Counted from the stretch's first letter, positions 43,228 to 52,534 are shown. The stretch: DNA of 64,000 bases from Herbiconiux gentiana (GCF_024978135.1 NZ_JANTEZ010000005.1:248001-312000), one strand, 5' to 3'. Notes: generated by a model not told the origin, from the letters alone. Numbers and translations are program-made.

Positions 43228-43239
43228 CTATCCGGATAG
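43228..43239 (-). promoter_or_regulatory. Perfect 12-bp palindrome upstream of the 119-aa gene
   Basis: CTATCCGGATAG, 61 nt before ATG 43167. Possible operator; no paired promoter boxes are convincing. Confidence 0.3.
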
Positions 43240-43271
43240 CGCACCGGGGCTGTCCGCAGAACGAACAGCGA

Positions 43272-43290
43272 GCGCCCTTGAACCGGGCGC
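43272..43290 (-). terminator. Hairpin downstream of the AraC-family gene
   Basis: GCGCCC (43272-43277), 7-nt loop, GGGCGC (43285-43290), directly after the AraC stop codon at 43292 on the minus strand. No U-tract. Confidence 0.5.
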
Positions 43291-43291
43291 C

Positions 43292-44248
43292 TCAGCGCAG
43301 GAGGGTGTTGCGGGGGTACTCCCCGAAGCGCGCCGCGTACGAGCGCGAGAACCGCCCGGCGTGGGTGAAGCCCCACCGGGCGGCCACCTGGGCGACCGTC
43401 GTGTCGCGCGGCCCGAGCTGTGTCAGCTCGGCCTGCACGCGATCCAGTCGCACGGCCCGCAGGTACTCGGTGGGGGTGACCCCGAGCTGCCGCGCGAACG
43501 CCTGCTGCAGTCCGCGTGGGGTCAGCCCCACCTCTTCCGCCACCTCGGCGGGGGCGAGCGGGAGATGGGCGCTGGCGTGCATCCGCTCGACCGCCTGCCG
43601 CAGCCGGGCGTTGCGAGGCGCCAGCAGCACCGGCGGCATCAGCACCGCCTCGTGCGCGAACGAGTCGAGCAGCACGATCGCGGTGCGCCGGTCGATCTCG
43701 GCCTGCTGCAGCGGTGTGGGCTCCCCACGGATGATCAGCCGCGCGGCCTCGTCGATGCAGGCGTTCCACCGGCGGAGCGCCTCGGGGTTCGGCACCGCGC
43801 GGTGGTCGAAGTGCAGCGGCCCCGGGAGCACCCCCTCGTGGTCGGCCGCCACGCGCTCGAGGAAGGCGGCGTCGAAGTGCACGAGGTTCTGCCGGTAGTC
43901 GGCGAAGTCGAACGCGTAGCGCTTGCCGGTCGGGAACATCGCGGGCAGACCACGGACCAGCACCGACTCGTCGGCGCCGAGGTCGACGGCGCCCCGGCCA
44001 CCGAGCAGCCAGGAGACGATGTACTCGTTCTCCGGCTGGACCGTGCCTCGGATGGTGCCGAGGTACATCGAGGACCGCAGACTCATGTCCGGACCGCCGG
44101 CGACGGCATAGCGGTAGGAGAAGTCCAGATCGCTCAGCTCGGCTCGGAAGTCCGACCCGTTGTAGCCCGCCTGGTACAGCGCACGGGCGTCGTCGAGCTC
44201 GGTACCGGACGTTTCGGTCCGGACGAGAGCTCGGGCCGCGTCGTCCAT
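43292..44248 (-). CDS. AraC-family transcriptional regulator
   Basis: 318-aa regulator, related throughout to the one at 12921. N-terminal sensor domain about 1-205; C-terminal AraC helix-turn-helix with VAEEVGLTPRGLQQAFARQLG and VAARWGFTHAGRFSRSYAARFGEYP. ATG 44248 gives MDDAARALVRT; upstream frame is not conserved-looking. The 47-bp gap to the mannose synthase gene holds three copies of an 8-bp repeat where the promoter should be. Target genes unknown. Confidence 0.9.
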   Translation of the reverse strand: MDDAARALVRTETSGTELDDARALYQAGYNGSDFRAELSDLDFSYRYAVAGGPDMSLRSSMYLGTIRGTVQPENEYIVSWLLGGRGAVDLGADESVLVRGLPAMFPTGKRYAFDFADYRQNLVHFDAAFLERVAADHEGVLPGPLHFDHRAVPNPEALRRWNACIDEAARLIIRGEPTPLQQAEIDRRTAIVLLDSFAHEAVLMPPVLLAPRNARLRQAVERMHASAHLPLAPAEVAEEVGLTPRGLQQAFARQLGVTPTEYLRAVRLDRVQAELTQLGPRDTTVAQVAARWGFTHAGRFSRSYAARFGEYPRNTLLR

Positions 44249-44269
44249 CTCCCGAATTCTCACACAGAC

Positions 44270-44293
44270 GGGGTCTCGGGGTCTCGGGGTCTC
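44270..44293 (-). repeat. (GGGGTCTC)x3, 8-bp tandem repeat in the AraC promoter region
   Basis: Three perfect 8-bp units, 22-45 nt upstream of ATG 44248 and immediately after the mannose synthase stop. A GAGAAT box follows at 44261-44256 (minus strand). Changes in copy number would alter promoter spacing. Confidence 0.9.
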
Positions 44294-44295
44294 GG

Positions 44296-45090
44296 CTAGA
44301 GGCGCACGAGGCCCGCGCCGACCACGCTCGAGCCGGCGCGCACCGAGGGCAGGCGGCGGCCGTGCAGCACGACCTCGCGGGCCGAGCGCAGCCGACGGTC
44401 GAGCCCCCACTGCGTGACCTTCACGAGCGACTCCCGCACGATCGATCCGCTCATCTTCGACTCGCCGTGCGTGCGCTCGACGAACAGGATGGGGAACTCG
44501 GTGACCCTGAGGCCCGACTGCAGGGCGCGCCAGACCAGGTCGAGCTGGAAGCAGTAGCCGTGCGAGGCCACGTCATCCAGGCCGATCGTGTCGAGCGCGG
44601 TGGTGCGGTACGCGCGGAAGCCGCCCGTCGCATCCTTCACCCCGATGCCCAGGGCGAGCCGGGCGTAGAGGTTGCCGCCGCGGCTCAGCACCTTGCGGCT
44701 GAGCGGCCAGTTGCGCACCTCGCCGCCGGGCACCCAACGGGAGCCGAGCACGAGATCGCTTCTCTCGAGCAGCGCGAGCATCTCGGGCAGGGCCTCGGGC
44801 TGGTGGGAGCCGTCGGCGTCCATCTCGATGATCGCGTCGTAGCCGTGCTCGCGGGCCCAGGCGAAGCCGGCCAGGTAGGCGACGCCGAGGCCCTCCTTGC
44901 CGGCGCGGTGCAGCACCTGCACCGCGGGGTTCTCGGCGGCGAGTCGGTCGGCGAGCTCACCGGTGCCGTCGGGCGAGCTGTCGTCGACGATCAGCAGGTC
45001 GGCGACGCCGGTCGCCAGCACCCGCCGGGCGATGGGCTCGAGGTTCTCGAGTTCGTTGTAGGTCGGCATGACCACCAGGGCTCTGTTCAC
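44296..45090 (-). CDS. Polyprenol monophosphomannose synthase
   Basis: 264-aa GT2 glycosyltransferase (DPM1/Ppm1 type) that makes polyprenyl-phosphate-mannose from GDP-mannose, the donor for lipoglycans and protein O-mannosylation in actinobacteria. It begins ALVVMPTYNELENLEPIA; the metal-binding motif is IIEMDADGSHQPEAL; the acceptor region has LVLGSRWVPGGEVRNWP and SRGGNLYARLALGIGVKDATG. It lacks the N-acyltransferase or extra membrane domain of some Ppm1 proteins. GTG 45090 preceded by GGAGAGG. Confidence 0.92.
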   Translation of the reverse strand: MNRALVVMPTYNELENLEPIARRVLATGVADLLIVDDSSPDGTGELADRLAAENPAVQVLHRAGKEGLGVAYLAGFAWAREHGYDAIIEMDADGSHQPEALPEMLALLERSDLVLGSRWVPGGEVRNWPLSRKVLSRGGNLYARLALGIGVKDATGGFRAYRTTALDTIGLDDVASHGYCFQLDLVWRALQSGLRVTEFPILFVERTHGESKMSGSIVRESLVKVTQWGLDRRLRSAREVVLHGRRLPSVRAGSSVVGAGLVRL

Positions 45091-45225
45091 TCCGGCACCT
45101 CTCCTCGGGTCCATCCTGTCGGATCCATAGAAGCGCTGCGGACGACGGCGCGGCCCCGTTCGCGGCGGAATGGCGGCGGGCCTCCAGCACACTGAGGTCG
45201 GGCATCCAGCGAGCTCCCAGCGAAC

Positions 45226-46458
45226 TCAGCCGACGACGGCGATCTCGTTCGGCACGGCGCCCAGCTCGCCCGTCGCGAGCAGCTCCCCCGTCCTCACGTC
45301 GACCGAGTGGATCGACGAGGTCGCGGGGTCGGTCACGTACGCCGTGTCCCCGTCGACGACGAGGGCCGGATGCGCGTCCTGCCACTCCGCCGGACCCTGC
45401 CACGCCTCGATCACCGGGAACGATGCTCCGAACTCCCCCGTCGTCACGTCCAACAGGTGCAGCGCTCCGTCGGTGCCGAGCACGACGGCGCCGTCGTCGG
45501 AGGAGCGGGCGACGTCACGCCAGGTGTAGCCGACGCCCTCGGGCATCGACACCACCCGCGAGGTCTTCGTCTCGGCGTCGACGATCGTCAGCGCGCTGAG
45601 CACGTAGCCCTCGGCGTCGGGATCGGCGTTGTAGTCGCCCACCATGATCGGAGAGGTGTCGGTGACGTACGCGTTGCCGGTGCGCCCATAGGCGTCGGGC
45701 GCGGTGAGTTTGGTGAACACGCCGTCGTCGTAGAGCAGCACGCCGTCGCTGCAGCCGAACACCGCGATCTCACCGCGCACCGCTCCCTCACCGTGCACCG
45801 AAGGGCACTCCTCGTTGCGGGCGGTCTCGGTGCGATCGGCGTCGAGCGCCCGCACGCCGGTGCGGGCATCCGGGGTGCCGATCGTGGTGAGGAGGGTGCC
45901 GTCGGCCAGTTCGATCGAGACGCCGTGGTGCGCCTGGGGCGACGGGACCGTCTCGGTCTCGGGGAGCCGCCCGGCAGCCGCTCCCGCGAGGAGGTCGGCG
46001 GAGTCGACGATGGTGGTGTCGCCGGTGCCGTCGGCGAAGAGCACGGTGCGGCCGTCGTGGCGCACGACGTGGCCCGGGGCCGACGCCTCGAAGACCAGGT
46101 CGGTGAGCTCGGGCGCGTCGGCGCTTCCGGCGCCGGTGTCGAGCACCTGGAACCCCTCGGTGGTCGAGACCATCACGCTGCGGCCGTCTCCGGCCGGGTT
46201 CACCCGGTTGAACCCGGCGAGCTCGATGTCGGCGAGGGTCTCGAGGCTCGTGCCGTCGAGCACCAGCAAGCCGCCGTCATAGGTCAGGGCGACGCGGGGG
46301 CCGATCAGCGCCGCCGCGTCCCCGGTGCCTCCGGGGGCGGTGCCGGCGGCCGGGTCTCCGGCTGCGGCGCCCGCGCAGGCGGACAGGCCGAGCAGCGTTC
46401 CGGTCGCCAGGGCGAGCGAGGCGAGCATCCGTCGTCGGGACGTGATTGTGGTGTTCAT
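45226..46458 (-). CDS. aztD: AztD-like zinc metallochaperone lipoprotein (copy 1)
   Basis: 410-aa lipoprotein (lipobox LGLSAC, Cys about 27) with a beta-propeller-like repeat pattern (for example VLFADGTGDTTIVDSADLL, YVTDTSPIMVGDYNADPDAEG). It matches the AztD type of extracytoplasmic zinc chaperone that loads the binding protein AztC. His-containing segments include SPQAHHGVSIELADG. ATG 46458 follows AAAGGAAACG; 56 bp separate it from aztC. Assignment rests on fold pattern plus its position next to a zinc ABC transporter. Confidence 0.75.
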   Translation of the reverse strand: MNTTITSRRRMLASLALATGTLLGLSACAGAAAGDPAAGTAPGGTGDAAALIGPRVALTYDGGLLVLDGTSLETLADIELAGFNRVNPAGDGRSVMVSTTEGFQVLDTGAGSADAPELTDLVFEASAPGHVVRHDGRTVLFADGTGDTTIVDSADLLAGAAAGRLPETETVPSPQAHHGVSIELADGTLLTTIGTPDARTGVRALDADRTETARNEECPSVHGEGAVRGEIAVFGCSDGVLLYDDGVFTKLTAPDAYGRTGNAYVTDTSPIMVGDYNADPDAEGYVLSALTIVDAETKTSRVVSMPEGVGYTWRDVARSSDDGAVVLGTDGALHLLDVTTGEFGASFPVIEAWQGPAEWQDAHPALVVDGDTAYVTDPATSSIHSVDVRTGELLATGELGAVPNEIAVVG

Positions 46459-46514
46459 CGTTTCCTTTCGGTGTGGCAGGTCGGGGCGACCCGCCGGTGG
46501 TGCGGTGGCGGCCG

Positions 46515-47453
46515 TCACGGAGACAGGCCGGTGGCGATCAGCTGCGCATTGCTGCGCATCATCTCGAGATAGGTGGCCGCGCCCCTGCCGGGGGCCGAGA
46601 GCGACTCGGTGTAGAGGGCGACGACGTCGACATCGACCCCCGCCTCCTCGGCCAGCACCTGCACGATGCGGTCGGGCTGGGAGGCGTCGGCGAAGATCGT
46701 CGAGACCCCTGCGCCACGGATCGCGTCGACCAGCTCCCGCAGGTCGGATGCGCTCGGTGCCGCCAGAGTCGTCCCACCGGGGATGACCGCTCCGATCACC
46801 CGGAAGCCGTACCGCTCGGCGAGGTAGCCGAAGACGTGGTGGTTCGTGACGAGCGCCCGGCGCTCGTCGGGGATGGCCGAGAAGACGGTGTCGAGCTGGC
46901 CATCGAGGTCGACCAGCTCGGCGCGATAGCGGTCGACCGCCGTCGCGAGAGGGCCGGGATCGATTCCCTCGACCGCTGCCAGCTCCGGTTCGAGGCCGTC
47001 GACGACGTCGATCATGCGGGTGGGGTCGGTCCAGAAGTGCGGATCGGGCTCACCCCGGGAGTCACCGTCGGAGTAGTCGATCGGCTCGATCAGACCCCCG
47101 GCCTCGACCACGTGCACCCCCTCCTCCGCGGCGGCGTCGACGTGGTGCTGCAGTCCCTCCTCCAGGCCGAGACCGTTCGAGACCACCAGCGACGCGGAGC
47201 GGAGCCGAGCGGCCTCGACCGCGGAGATCTCGAAGGAGTGCGGGTCAGCGCCGGGCGGCATCAGGGTGAGCACCTCGGCCTGGTCGCCGACGAGTTCGCC
47301 GACCACGTCGCCCAGGATGGTCGTGGTGGCGACCACGAGGGGGCGATCGTCGGCGGGATGCGCGGTCGGCGCCGCGCAGCCGGCGAGCGCCGAGAGGGCC
47401 ACGAGGAGCACCGCTGCGACCCCCACTCGAGCCCTGCGCCGAGGCCGGGTCAT
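46515..47453 (-). CDS. aztC: Zinc ABC transporter substrate-binding lipoprotein
   Basis: 312-aa cluster A-I (ZnuA/TroA-like) binding lipoprotein; lipobox ALAGCA. Metal ligands expected from the family: His in PPGADPHSFEIS, His in EPDPHFWTDPTRM, His pair in VTNHHVFGYLAERYGF, and Asp in IFADASQPDRI. It lacks the long His-rich loop of ZnuA, as in AztC. ATG 47453 overlaps the second AztD-like gene by 4 bp. Works with the permease at 48805 and ATPase at 49780. Confidence 0.9.
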   Translation of the reverse strand: MTRPRRRARVGVAAVLLVALSALAGCAAPTAHPADDRPLVVATTTILGDVVGELVGDQAEVLTLMPPGADPHSFEISAVEAARLRSASLVVSNGLGLEEGLQHHVDAAAEEGVHVVEAGGLIEPIDYSDGDSRGEPDPHFWTDPTRMIDVVDGLEPELAAVEGIDPGPLATAVDRYRAELVDLDGQLDTVFSAIPDERRALVTNHHVFGYLAERYGFRVIGAVIPGGTTLAAPSASDLRELVDAIRGAGVSTIFADASQPDRIVQVLAEEAGVDVDVVALYTESLSAPGRGAATYLEMMRSNAQLIATGLSP

Positions 47454-48808
47454 CGCCCGACCTCCGCGAGGGCCGCGCTGCCACCGGGCATCGCGAGCGT
47501 GCGGGCGATCCGCGCCCCGTCGCGGTAGTCGATCTCGAGCACGGCGCCGGTCGACGGCGTGTTGACGTAGGCGCGGTCGGCGTCGACCTCCAGCACGATC
47601 GCTGGGGGCAGCTCCCCTCCGACGAGCTCCCCCGCGAGCACGGGCTCGCTGCGCACGACGGACCCGTCGGCGGCGAGCACGACGATGCGACCCTCCACGT
47701 CGACGCCCACCACGGTGCCGTCGGCGTCGCCCACCGCCGTCGCGCGCAGAAGGGGCGCGGGGCTCGTCAGGAGCGTCCAGCTGCGGGCGCGCGTGTCGAG
47801 CAGCCAGGCGCCGCGGTCCCCGGCCACCGCGGCGAGGTCGGGGCGGCCGGGCCGGGCGGCGAAGGAGGTGGCGCGGTCGGTGGCCGAGGCGCCCTCGGGG
47901 TAGGGGATGCGCTCGAAGGCAATACCCGCCGCGTCGCCGTCTTCCGTGGCGGCCTCGGTGGCGCCTTCCGTCGCGGCCTCGGTGGTCGCCAGCACCGCGC
48001 CGTCGGCGCAGCCGAACACCGCCCCCACGCGGGTGAGTGCCGCACCCGCCGCGCCCGCGCAGTCGACCCCGGTCGAGAGCGGGTCGCCCTCGGCGTCGTA
48101 GACGACCAGGGCCGACTGGGCATCGTCCGACGGGGTAACCGTGCCGATCAGCCGGCCATCGAGCGGGAGCAACGCGCCGGCCGGGACGAGGGGGATGCGG
48201 GCGCGCTCCTCGAGCCGCCCGGCGGCGAGAGCCTCCGTGTCGAGTGCGACCCCCAAGCCCGCGGCGCCCTCGGAGGCACCGGGGAAGGAGAGGGTCGTGA
48301 GCGCCGGACTCGACGCCGCGCGGGGCCGCCCCCGGTCGCCCCCGACGTCGAGCCGGCCCACCGGGCGCGGCTCGGCGAGGTAGTAGTGCGAATGATCGCC
48401 GTGCGGCACCGTCCAGGTGCCGGTGTCGACGACCGAGACGTCGCCATCGGCCCGGGTGACGAAGGCGTGACGGCCGTCGCTGGTGAGCGTGCCGTCGTCG
48501 TCGGGCGCGGTGTCGTCGGTGCGAACGGCGTCGCCCATGGCGCCGGGGATCGTGAGCGACTCCCCCGTGGCCGGATCGAACGCCTGCAGGCCGGTGGAAC
48601 CGAGTGTCACCAGCCGCAGCTGCGGTTCGGGCATCTCGACGGCACCGGCGACGAAACCGTGCCCATCGCCGGACGGTTCCGGAGACGGGGCAGCGGCCGC
48701 GGACCCGACGCCGGGGGCGGCATCCGGCAACGATGCGCACCCGCCCAACACGAGAGCCAGCAGCACAGCGGCTGCAGCGGGACGGACGGGGATGGACGAG
48801 GGATTCAT
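47450..48808 (-). CDS. AztD-like lipoprotein (copy 2)
   Basis: 452-aa lipoprotein (lipobox VLGGCA, Cys about 24) with propeller-like repeats paralleling those of the 45226 protein: FVTRADGDVSVVDTGTW, AVFGCADGAVLATTE, ILEVDADRAYVNTPSTG. A His/Asp/Tyr cluster PHGDHSHYYLAE (about 140) is a good metal-binding candidate. A low-complexity TEAATEGATEAATE stretch lies near residue 300. It is coupled by 4-bp overlaps to both aztB and aztC. Two AztD-like proteins in one locus are unusual. Confidence 0.65.
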   Translation of the reverse strand: MNPSSIPVRPAAAAVLLALVLGGCASLPDAAPGVGSAAAAPSPEPSGDGHGFVAGAVEMPEPQLRLVTLGSTGLQAFDPATGESLTIPGAMGDAVRTDDTAPDDDGTLTSDGRHAFVTRADGDVSVVDTGTWTVPHGDHSHYYLAEPRPVGRLDVGGDRGRPRAASSPALTTLSFPGASEGAAGLGVALDTEALAAGRLEERARIPLVPAGALLPLDGRLIGTVTPSDDAQSALVVYDAEGDPLSTGVDCAGAAGAALTRVGAVFGCADGAVLATTEAATEGATEAATEDGDAAGIAFERIPYPEGASATDRATSFAARPGRPDLAAVAGDRGAWLLDTRARSWTLLTSPAPLLRATAVGDADGTVVGVDVEGRIVVLAADGSVVRSEPVLAGELVGGELPPAIVLEVDADRAYVNTPSTGAVLEIDYRDGARIARTLAMPGGSAALAEVGR

Positions 48809-49725
48809 CGAGGCGAGGTCTCCTTCATGGGGTCGCCGAGTCGAGCGGGGACACGGCTGGGGGTCGAGGTCGAGGTGAGAGCGGCACGGAGTGCGGCACG
48901 GAGTTCGGCCGACGCCGTGACCGCGCCGCGGGCGAGGGCCGACGCCGCCGCCAGCAGCACCGCCGTGATCGCGATGCTCGCCCCTGCGGCGGTGGAGGCG
49001 TGCCACGAGACGAGCAGCCCGACGAGCACGGCCAGCGCACCGAGTGCAGCGGCCAGCGCCATGGTGGCGGGGATGCTCCGCACCCAGCGCCCCGCCGCCA
49101 CGGCCGGGCCGAGCAGCAGGCCGACCACGAGCAGACTCCCGACCGCCTGGTACGAGGCCACCACGACGAGCGTCACCAGCCCGACCAGCACCGGCTGGGC
49201 GAGCCACGGCCGCAGGCCGAGCGTGGCGGCGATCCGCGGGTCGAACGTCGCCGCGACGAACGAGCGGTGGAACACACGGCACACCGCCAGCGCGAGCACC
49301 AGCGCCCCCGCCAGCAGCGCGATGTCCCCCCAGGAGACGGCGAGAACGTCGCCGAAGAGGATCGCCGTGAGGTCGGTGGCGAACGACCGCGATCGCGAGA
49401 CGACGATCACCCCGAGGCTGAGGCTGGCCACGAAGAGCAGGCCGATGGCGGTGTCGTCCGACAGCCGCCCCCGGCGGGACGCGGCACCGATACCCGCGGT
49501 CATCACACCGGCGCTGACCGCGGCGCCGACGACCGGCGGAAAGCCGAGCAGAGTGGCGACGGCGACTCCCGGCAGCACCCCGTGGGCCATCGCCTCCCCG
49601 AGGAACGCCATCCCGCGGATGACCACCCACGTGCCGACCACCCCGCACAGCACGGCCACCAGCACCCCGCCGACGAGAGCGCGCAGCAGGAAACCGGTGG
49701 CGAAGGGATCGAGCAATTCGGTCAT
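48805..49725 (-). CDS. aztB: Zinc ABC transporter permease
   Basis: 306-aa ABC-3 family (ZnuB/TroC-like) permease with about eight to nine helices. Motifs: GTWVVIRGMAFLGEAMAHGVLPG and the coupling-loop region near DPRIAATLGLRPW; VGSLLVVGLLLGPAVAAG is the conserved helix. The C-terminal cytoplasmic tail is Arg/Ser-rich. ATG 49725 is 7 nt after TAAGGT (49738-49733, minus strand), so its message may be leaderless. It is divergent from the ATPase gene across a Zur-like box. Confidence 0.9.
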   Translation of the reverse strand: MTELLDPFATGFLLRALVGGVLVAVLCGVVGTWVVIRGMAFLGEAMAHGVLPGVAVATLLGFPPVVGAAVSAGVMTAGIGAASRRGRLSDDTAIGLLFVASLSLGVIVVSRSRSFATDLTAILFGDVLAVSWGDIALLAGALVLALAVCRVFHRSFVAATFDPRIAATLGLRPWLAQPVLVGLVTLVVVASYQAVGSLLVVGLLLGPAVAAGRWVRSIPATMALAAALGALAVLVGLLVSWHASTAAGASIAITAVLLAAASALARGAVTASAELRAALRAALTSTSTPSRVPARLGDPMKETSPR

Positions 49726-49732
49726 GGTGCCG

Positions 49733-49779
49733 ACCTTAGCGTTAATTGATAACCATTCTCATTAAGCTAGGATCGACGC
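49733..49779. promoter_or_regulatory. Divergent aztB/aztA promoters with a Zur-like box
   Basis: The near-palindrome TTAATTGATA-ACC-ATTCTCATTAA (49742-49765) resembles Fur/Zur boxes (TGATAA..ATT.TCA). Plus strand: TTGATA (49746-49751), 16 nt, TAGGAT (49768-49773), 6 nt, GTG of aztA. Minus strand: TAAGGT (49738-49733), 7 nt, ATG of aztB. Zinc-loaded Zur here would block both promoters. Confidence 0.75.
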
Positions 49780-50499
<720 letters not shown>

Positions 50500-50612
50500 G
50501 GGTGCGAGGGCGTCGCCGTCAAGCCCCCCTCCGGCCATCCGACGGCGGCGGGCTCTCTGTCAGGATTCTGCTGCGGCCGTCTGGCCGCCCCGTCGTGGCG
50601 AGAGGAGCAGCG

Positions 50613-50966
50613 GTGCCGTTCCGTACCAAGGAGCTGCTCGAGGAGTGGCTGGCCGAGTTCGTCGCCGCCGAGCATCCGATGCCCGGCGAGCTCGAGGTGC
50701 TGCGGCACGAGGACAGCGACGGCGGCGACACCGGGCTGGTCGTCGTGCGGCTGAAGAACGCCGGCCCCTACGCCTATCTCGAGCCGACCGCCCCCGGAGA
50801 CCCGACCTGGCAGGTCGTGTTCGCGCCGCGGCACGACGAGCTCACCCTCGACGTCGACCGGTTGACCGAGCTGTCGGGCGAGCTGGTGGTGGCGGCGGAG
50901 CTGTGCTCGTTCCTGGAGCAGAAGTCGCGCGGGCATCTGGAGGCGGCGACGTCGTCGGAGCCGTGA
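50613..50966 (+). CDS. Small conserved protein, paralogue of the 42808 product
   Basis: 117-aa acidic protein, full-length homologue of the one at 42808 (shared DTGLVV, LEP.APGDP.W and AELC..LE segments). No known domain recognised. GTG 50613 gives MPFRTKELLEEW and has AGAGGAG 5-6 nt upstream. The 113 bp between aztA and this gene contain no evident promoter. It converges on the DUF7882-type gene with 30 bp between stops. Confidence 0.72.
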   Translation: MPFRTKELLEEWLAEFVAAEHPMPGELEVLRHEDSDGGDTGLVVVRLKNAGPYAYLEPTAPGDPTWQVVFAPRHDELTLDVDRLTELSGELVVAAELCSFLEQKSRGHLEAATSSEP

Positions 50967-50996
50967 CGCCGGGCGTGGTGGGCGGCACGGTCGGTG

Positions 50997-51326
50997 TCAG
51001 CCGCGCGGCGTCGGCAGCCCTTCCGCCGGGTCGCCGGGCTCCGGCACCATCGTCAGCTCGCCGCGCTCGGCGGTGGAGTTGAGGGCGCTGATCCAAGCCC
51101 GGTTCAGCAGGGGCGGCCGGTTGCCGTAGAAGCGGAACTCGAGGTCGATTCCCGGCGAGAGCCAGACGGTGCCGCGGCCGCTGCCCTGCTCGGGGTCGAC
51201 GATCCAGGAGAAGGCGAACGATTCGCCCCGGCGCAGCTTCGCGAGGATGACCACCTTGAGGTGGCTGAGCAGCCGGTCGTCGATCTCGATCTCATGACCG
51301 TTGCTGCCGTAGTACAACTTGCCCAT
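50997..51326 (-). CDS. DUF7882-type small protein (often mislabelled as DNA ligase)
   Basis: 109-aa protein starting MGKLYYGSNGHEIEIDDRLL, then HLKVVILAKLRRGESFAFSW and RAWISALNSTAERG. I associate this short protein type with Microbacteriaceae, where it is often annotated as ATP-dependent DNA ligase although far too small to be one. Function unknown. ATG 51326 has GGAGG 10 nt upstream. Useful mainly as a taxonomic marker. Confidence 0.75.
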   Translation of the reverse strand: MGKLYYGSNGHEIEIDDRLLSHLKVVILAKLRRGESFAFSWIVDPEQGSGRGTVWLSPGIDLEFRFYGNRPPLLNRAWISALNSTAERGELTMVPEPGDPAEGLPTPRG

Positions 51327-51409
51327 CGGGTGGGGTCCTCCAGGTGGCCGGGGCGTTTTTGCACGCACTCCTCGCGATCATGGCGCGAATTCGAGAAGGC
51401 CCCTGAGGG

Positions 51410-51439
51410 TTGACACTCGGTCCCGCCCTCTGCTATCCC
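51410..51439 (+). promoter_or_regulatory. Promoter candidate for the SipW-type secreted protein
   Basis: TTGACA (51410-51415), 18 bp, TATCCC (51434-51439). It would give a leader of about 115 nt before ATG 51560. The rest of the 233-bp gap shows nothing else. Confidence 0.45.
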
Positions 51440-51559
51440 GGCCACTACCGGCACCTGCGCGACCGGATGCGACACGGTGGCGACGGGGAGGGACGGGGTG
51501 CGGGGGCGACGGGGCGGGCATCCGCAGACTGGATGGCGACCGGAGAGGTGCACGCCACG

Positions 51560-52468
51560 ATGTCCCGCACGACCGCCAGCCGCCTGCGCCTGCTCGCCAT
51601 CGTCTTCGTGGCGGTCTTCTGCGTCGGCAGCTCGACCTGGGCGGCGAGCGCCTCATGGACGGCGAACCCCGTCGGCCTCGGCGGCACGGTCTCCGCGGCC
51701 ACGGTCTCGGTGACCTCGACCCTCACCGTTCCGCCGACGGCCCAGTTCGCCGTACCGGTCACCTCCCCGACGACCGCCGACACCACCCACCTCGGCGCCC
51801 TCACCTACGCAAACACCGGAACCGCACCGCTCGCGCTCGCCGTCTCGGCCACGAACTCGAACGCCACGCTGGCCGCGAAGGTCGTCGTGACCCTGTGGAG
51901 CGCGACCACCGCCGCACTCTGCGGGAGCTCCGTGCCCACCACGGGAACCACCGTCGGCACCCTCAACGGCACCCTCGCGCTGCCGCCGGCAGTGGCCTCG
52001 CTGCCGGGCACCAGTTCGATCGCCCTGTGCTTCGCGCTGCGACTCACCGGCACCACTGCGGAGTTCCAGGGGCAGGCTGTCACGGCGACCTTCGCCCTCA
52101 CCGGCACGGTCGGCACGAACTGGAGTGCGTCGGCGTCCTCCGCCGTGACGCAGACCGTGTACCGGGTGGCCACGCCGGGCACCATCACCTGCTCGGCCTC
52201 GGGCTCGGGCACCGTGAGCTTGAACTTCACCCCGGTCACCGGGGCGACGGGCTACCGCCTGCTCCGCACCGGCACGACGACCACCGAGATCAAGACCTTC
52301 ACCGCCCCGCCCGTGTCCCTCAGCGCCTCGGAACTGCCGCTGCTCAGCGTCGGGACCGTGCCCCTGGCCGTCCAGGCGGTCGACTCGACGTACGGCACCA
52401 CCTCGGGGAACAGCGCCACGTCCGTGCAGGCGGTCATCCTGCTGACGCTGCTCGGGCTGAGCTGCTGA
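51560..52468 (+). CDS. Secreted protein with SipW-type signal peptide
   Basis: 302-aa exported protein. The N-terminus (LRLLAIVFVAVFCVGSSTWAAS) fits signal peptides of the SipW-dependent type, followed by an all-beta domain at about 35-215 (TANPVGLGGTVSAATVSVTSTLTV; NTGTAPLALAVSATNSNATL), as in TasA/camelysin-like proteins. A fibronectin-III-like stretch occurs at about 220-295 (GSGTVSLNFTPVTGATGYRLLRTGTT). The protein is very rich in Thr, Ser and Ala and ends in LGLSC. Likely surface or fibre protein; SipW itself is not in the window. Start ATG 51560 with GGAGAGG upstream. Confidence 0.65.
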   Translation: MSRTTASRLRLLAIVFVAVFCVGSSTWAASASWTANPVGLGGTVSAATVSVTSTLTVPPTAQFAVPVTSPTTADTTHLGALTYANTGTAPLALAVSATNSNATLAAKVVVTLWSATTAALCGSSVPTTGTTVGTLNGTLALPPAVASLPGTSSIALCFALRLTGTTAEFQGQAVTATFALTGTVGTNWSASASSAVTQTVYRVATPGTITCSASGSGTVSLNFTPVTGATGYRLLRTGTTTTEIKTFTAPPVSLSASELPLLSVGTVPLAVQAVDSTYGTTSGNSATSVQAVILLTLLGLSC

Positions 52469-52503
52469 GGGTGCCGGTGCTGACGCTGCACGGGCTGAGC
52501 TGC
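52441..52503 (+). repeat. 25-bp direct repeat across the stop codon of the secreted-protein gene
   Basis: 52441-52465 and 52479-52503 are identical at 24 of 25 positions, 38 bp apart; a partial third copy (GGGCTGAGCTG) follows. The first copy encodes the C-terminus LTLLGLSC; the second lies after the stop in another frame. Confidence 0.85.
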
Positions 52504-52534
52504 AGGGGCTGAGCTGTCGACGAGGCCCCGCACC

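Noticed and set aside
50997-51326. DNA ligase annotation for the 109-aa protein
   Set aside because: It lacks the KxDG nucleotidyltransferase motif and is about a third of the minimal ligase size.
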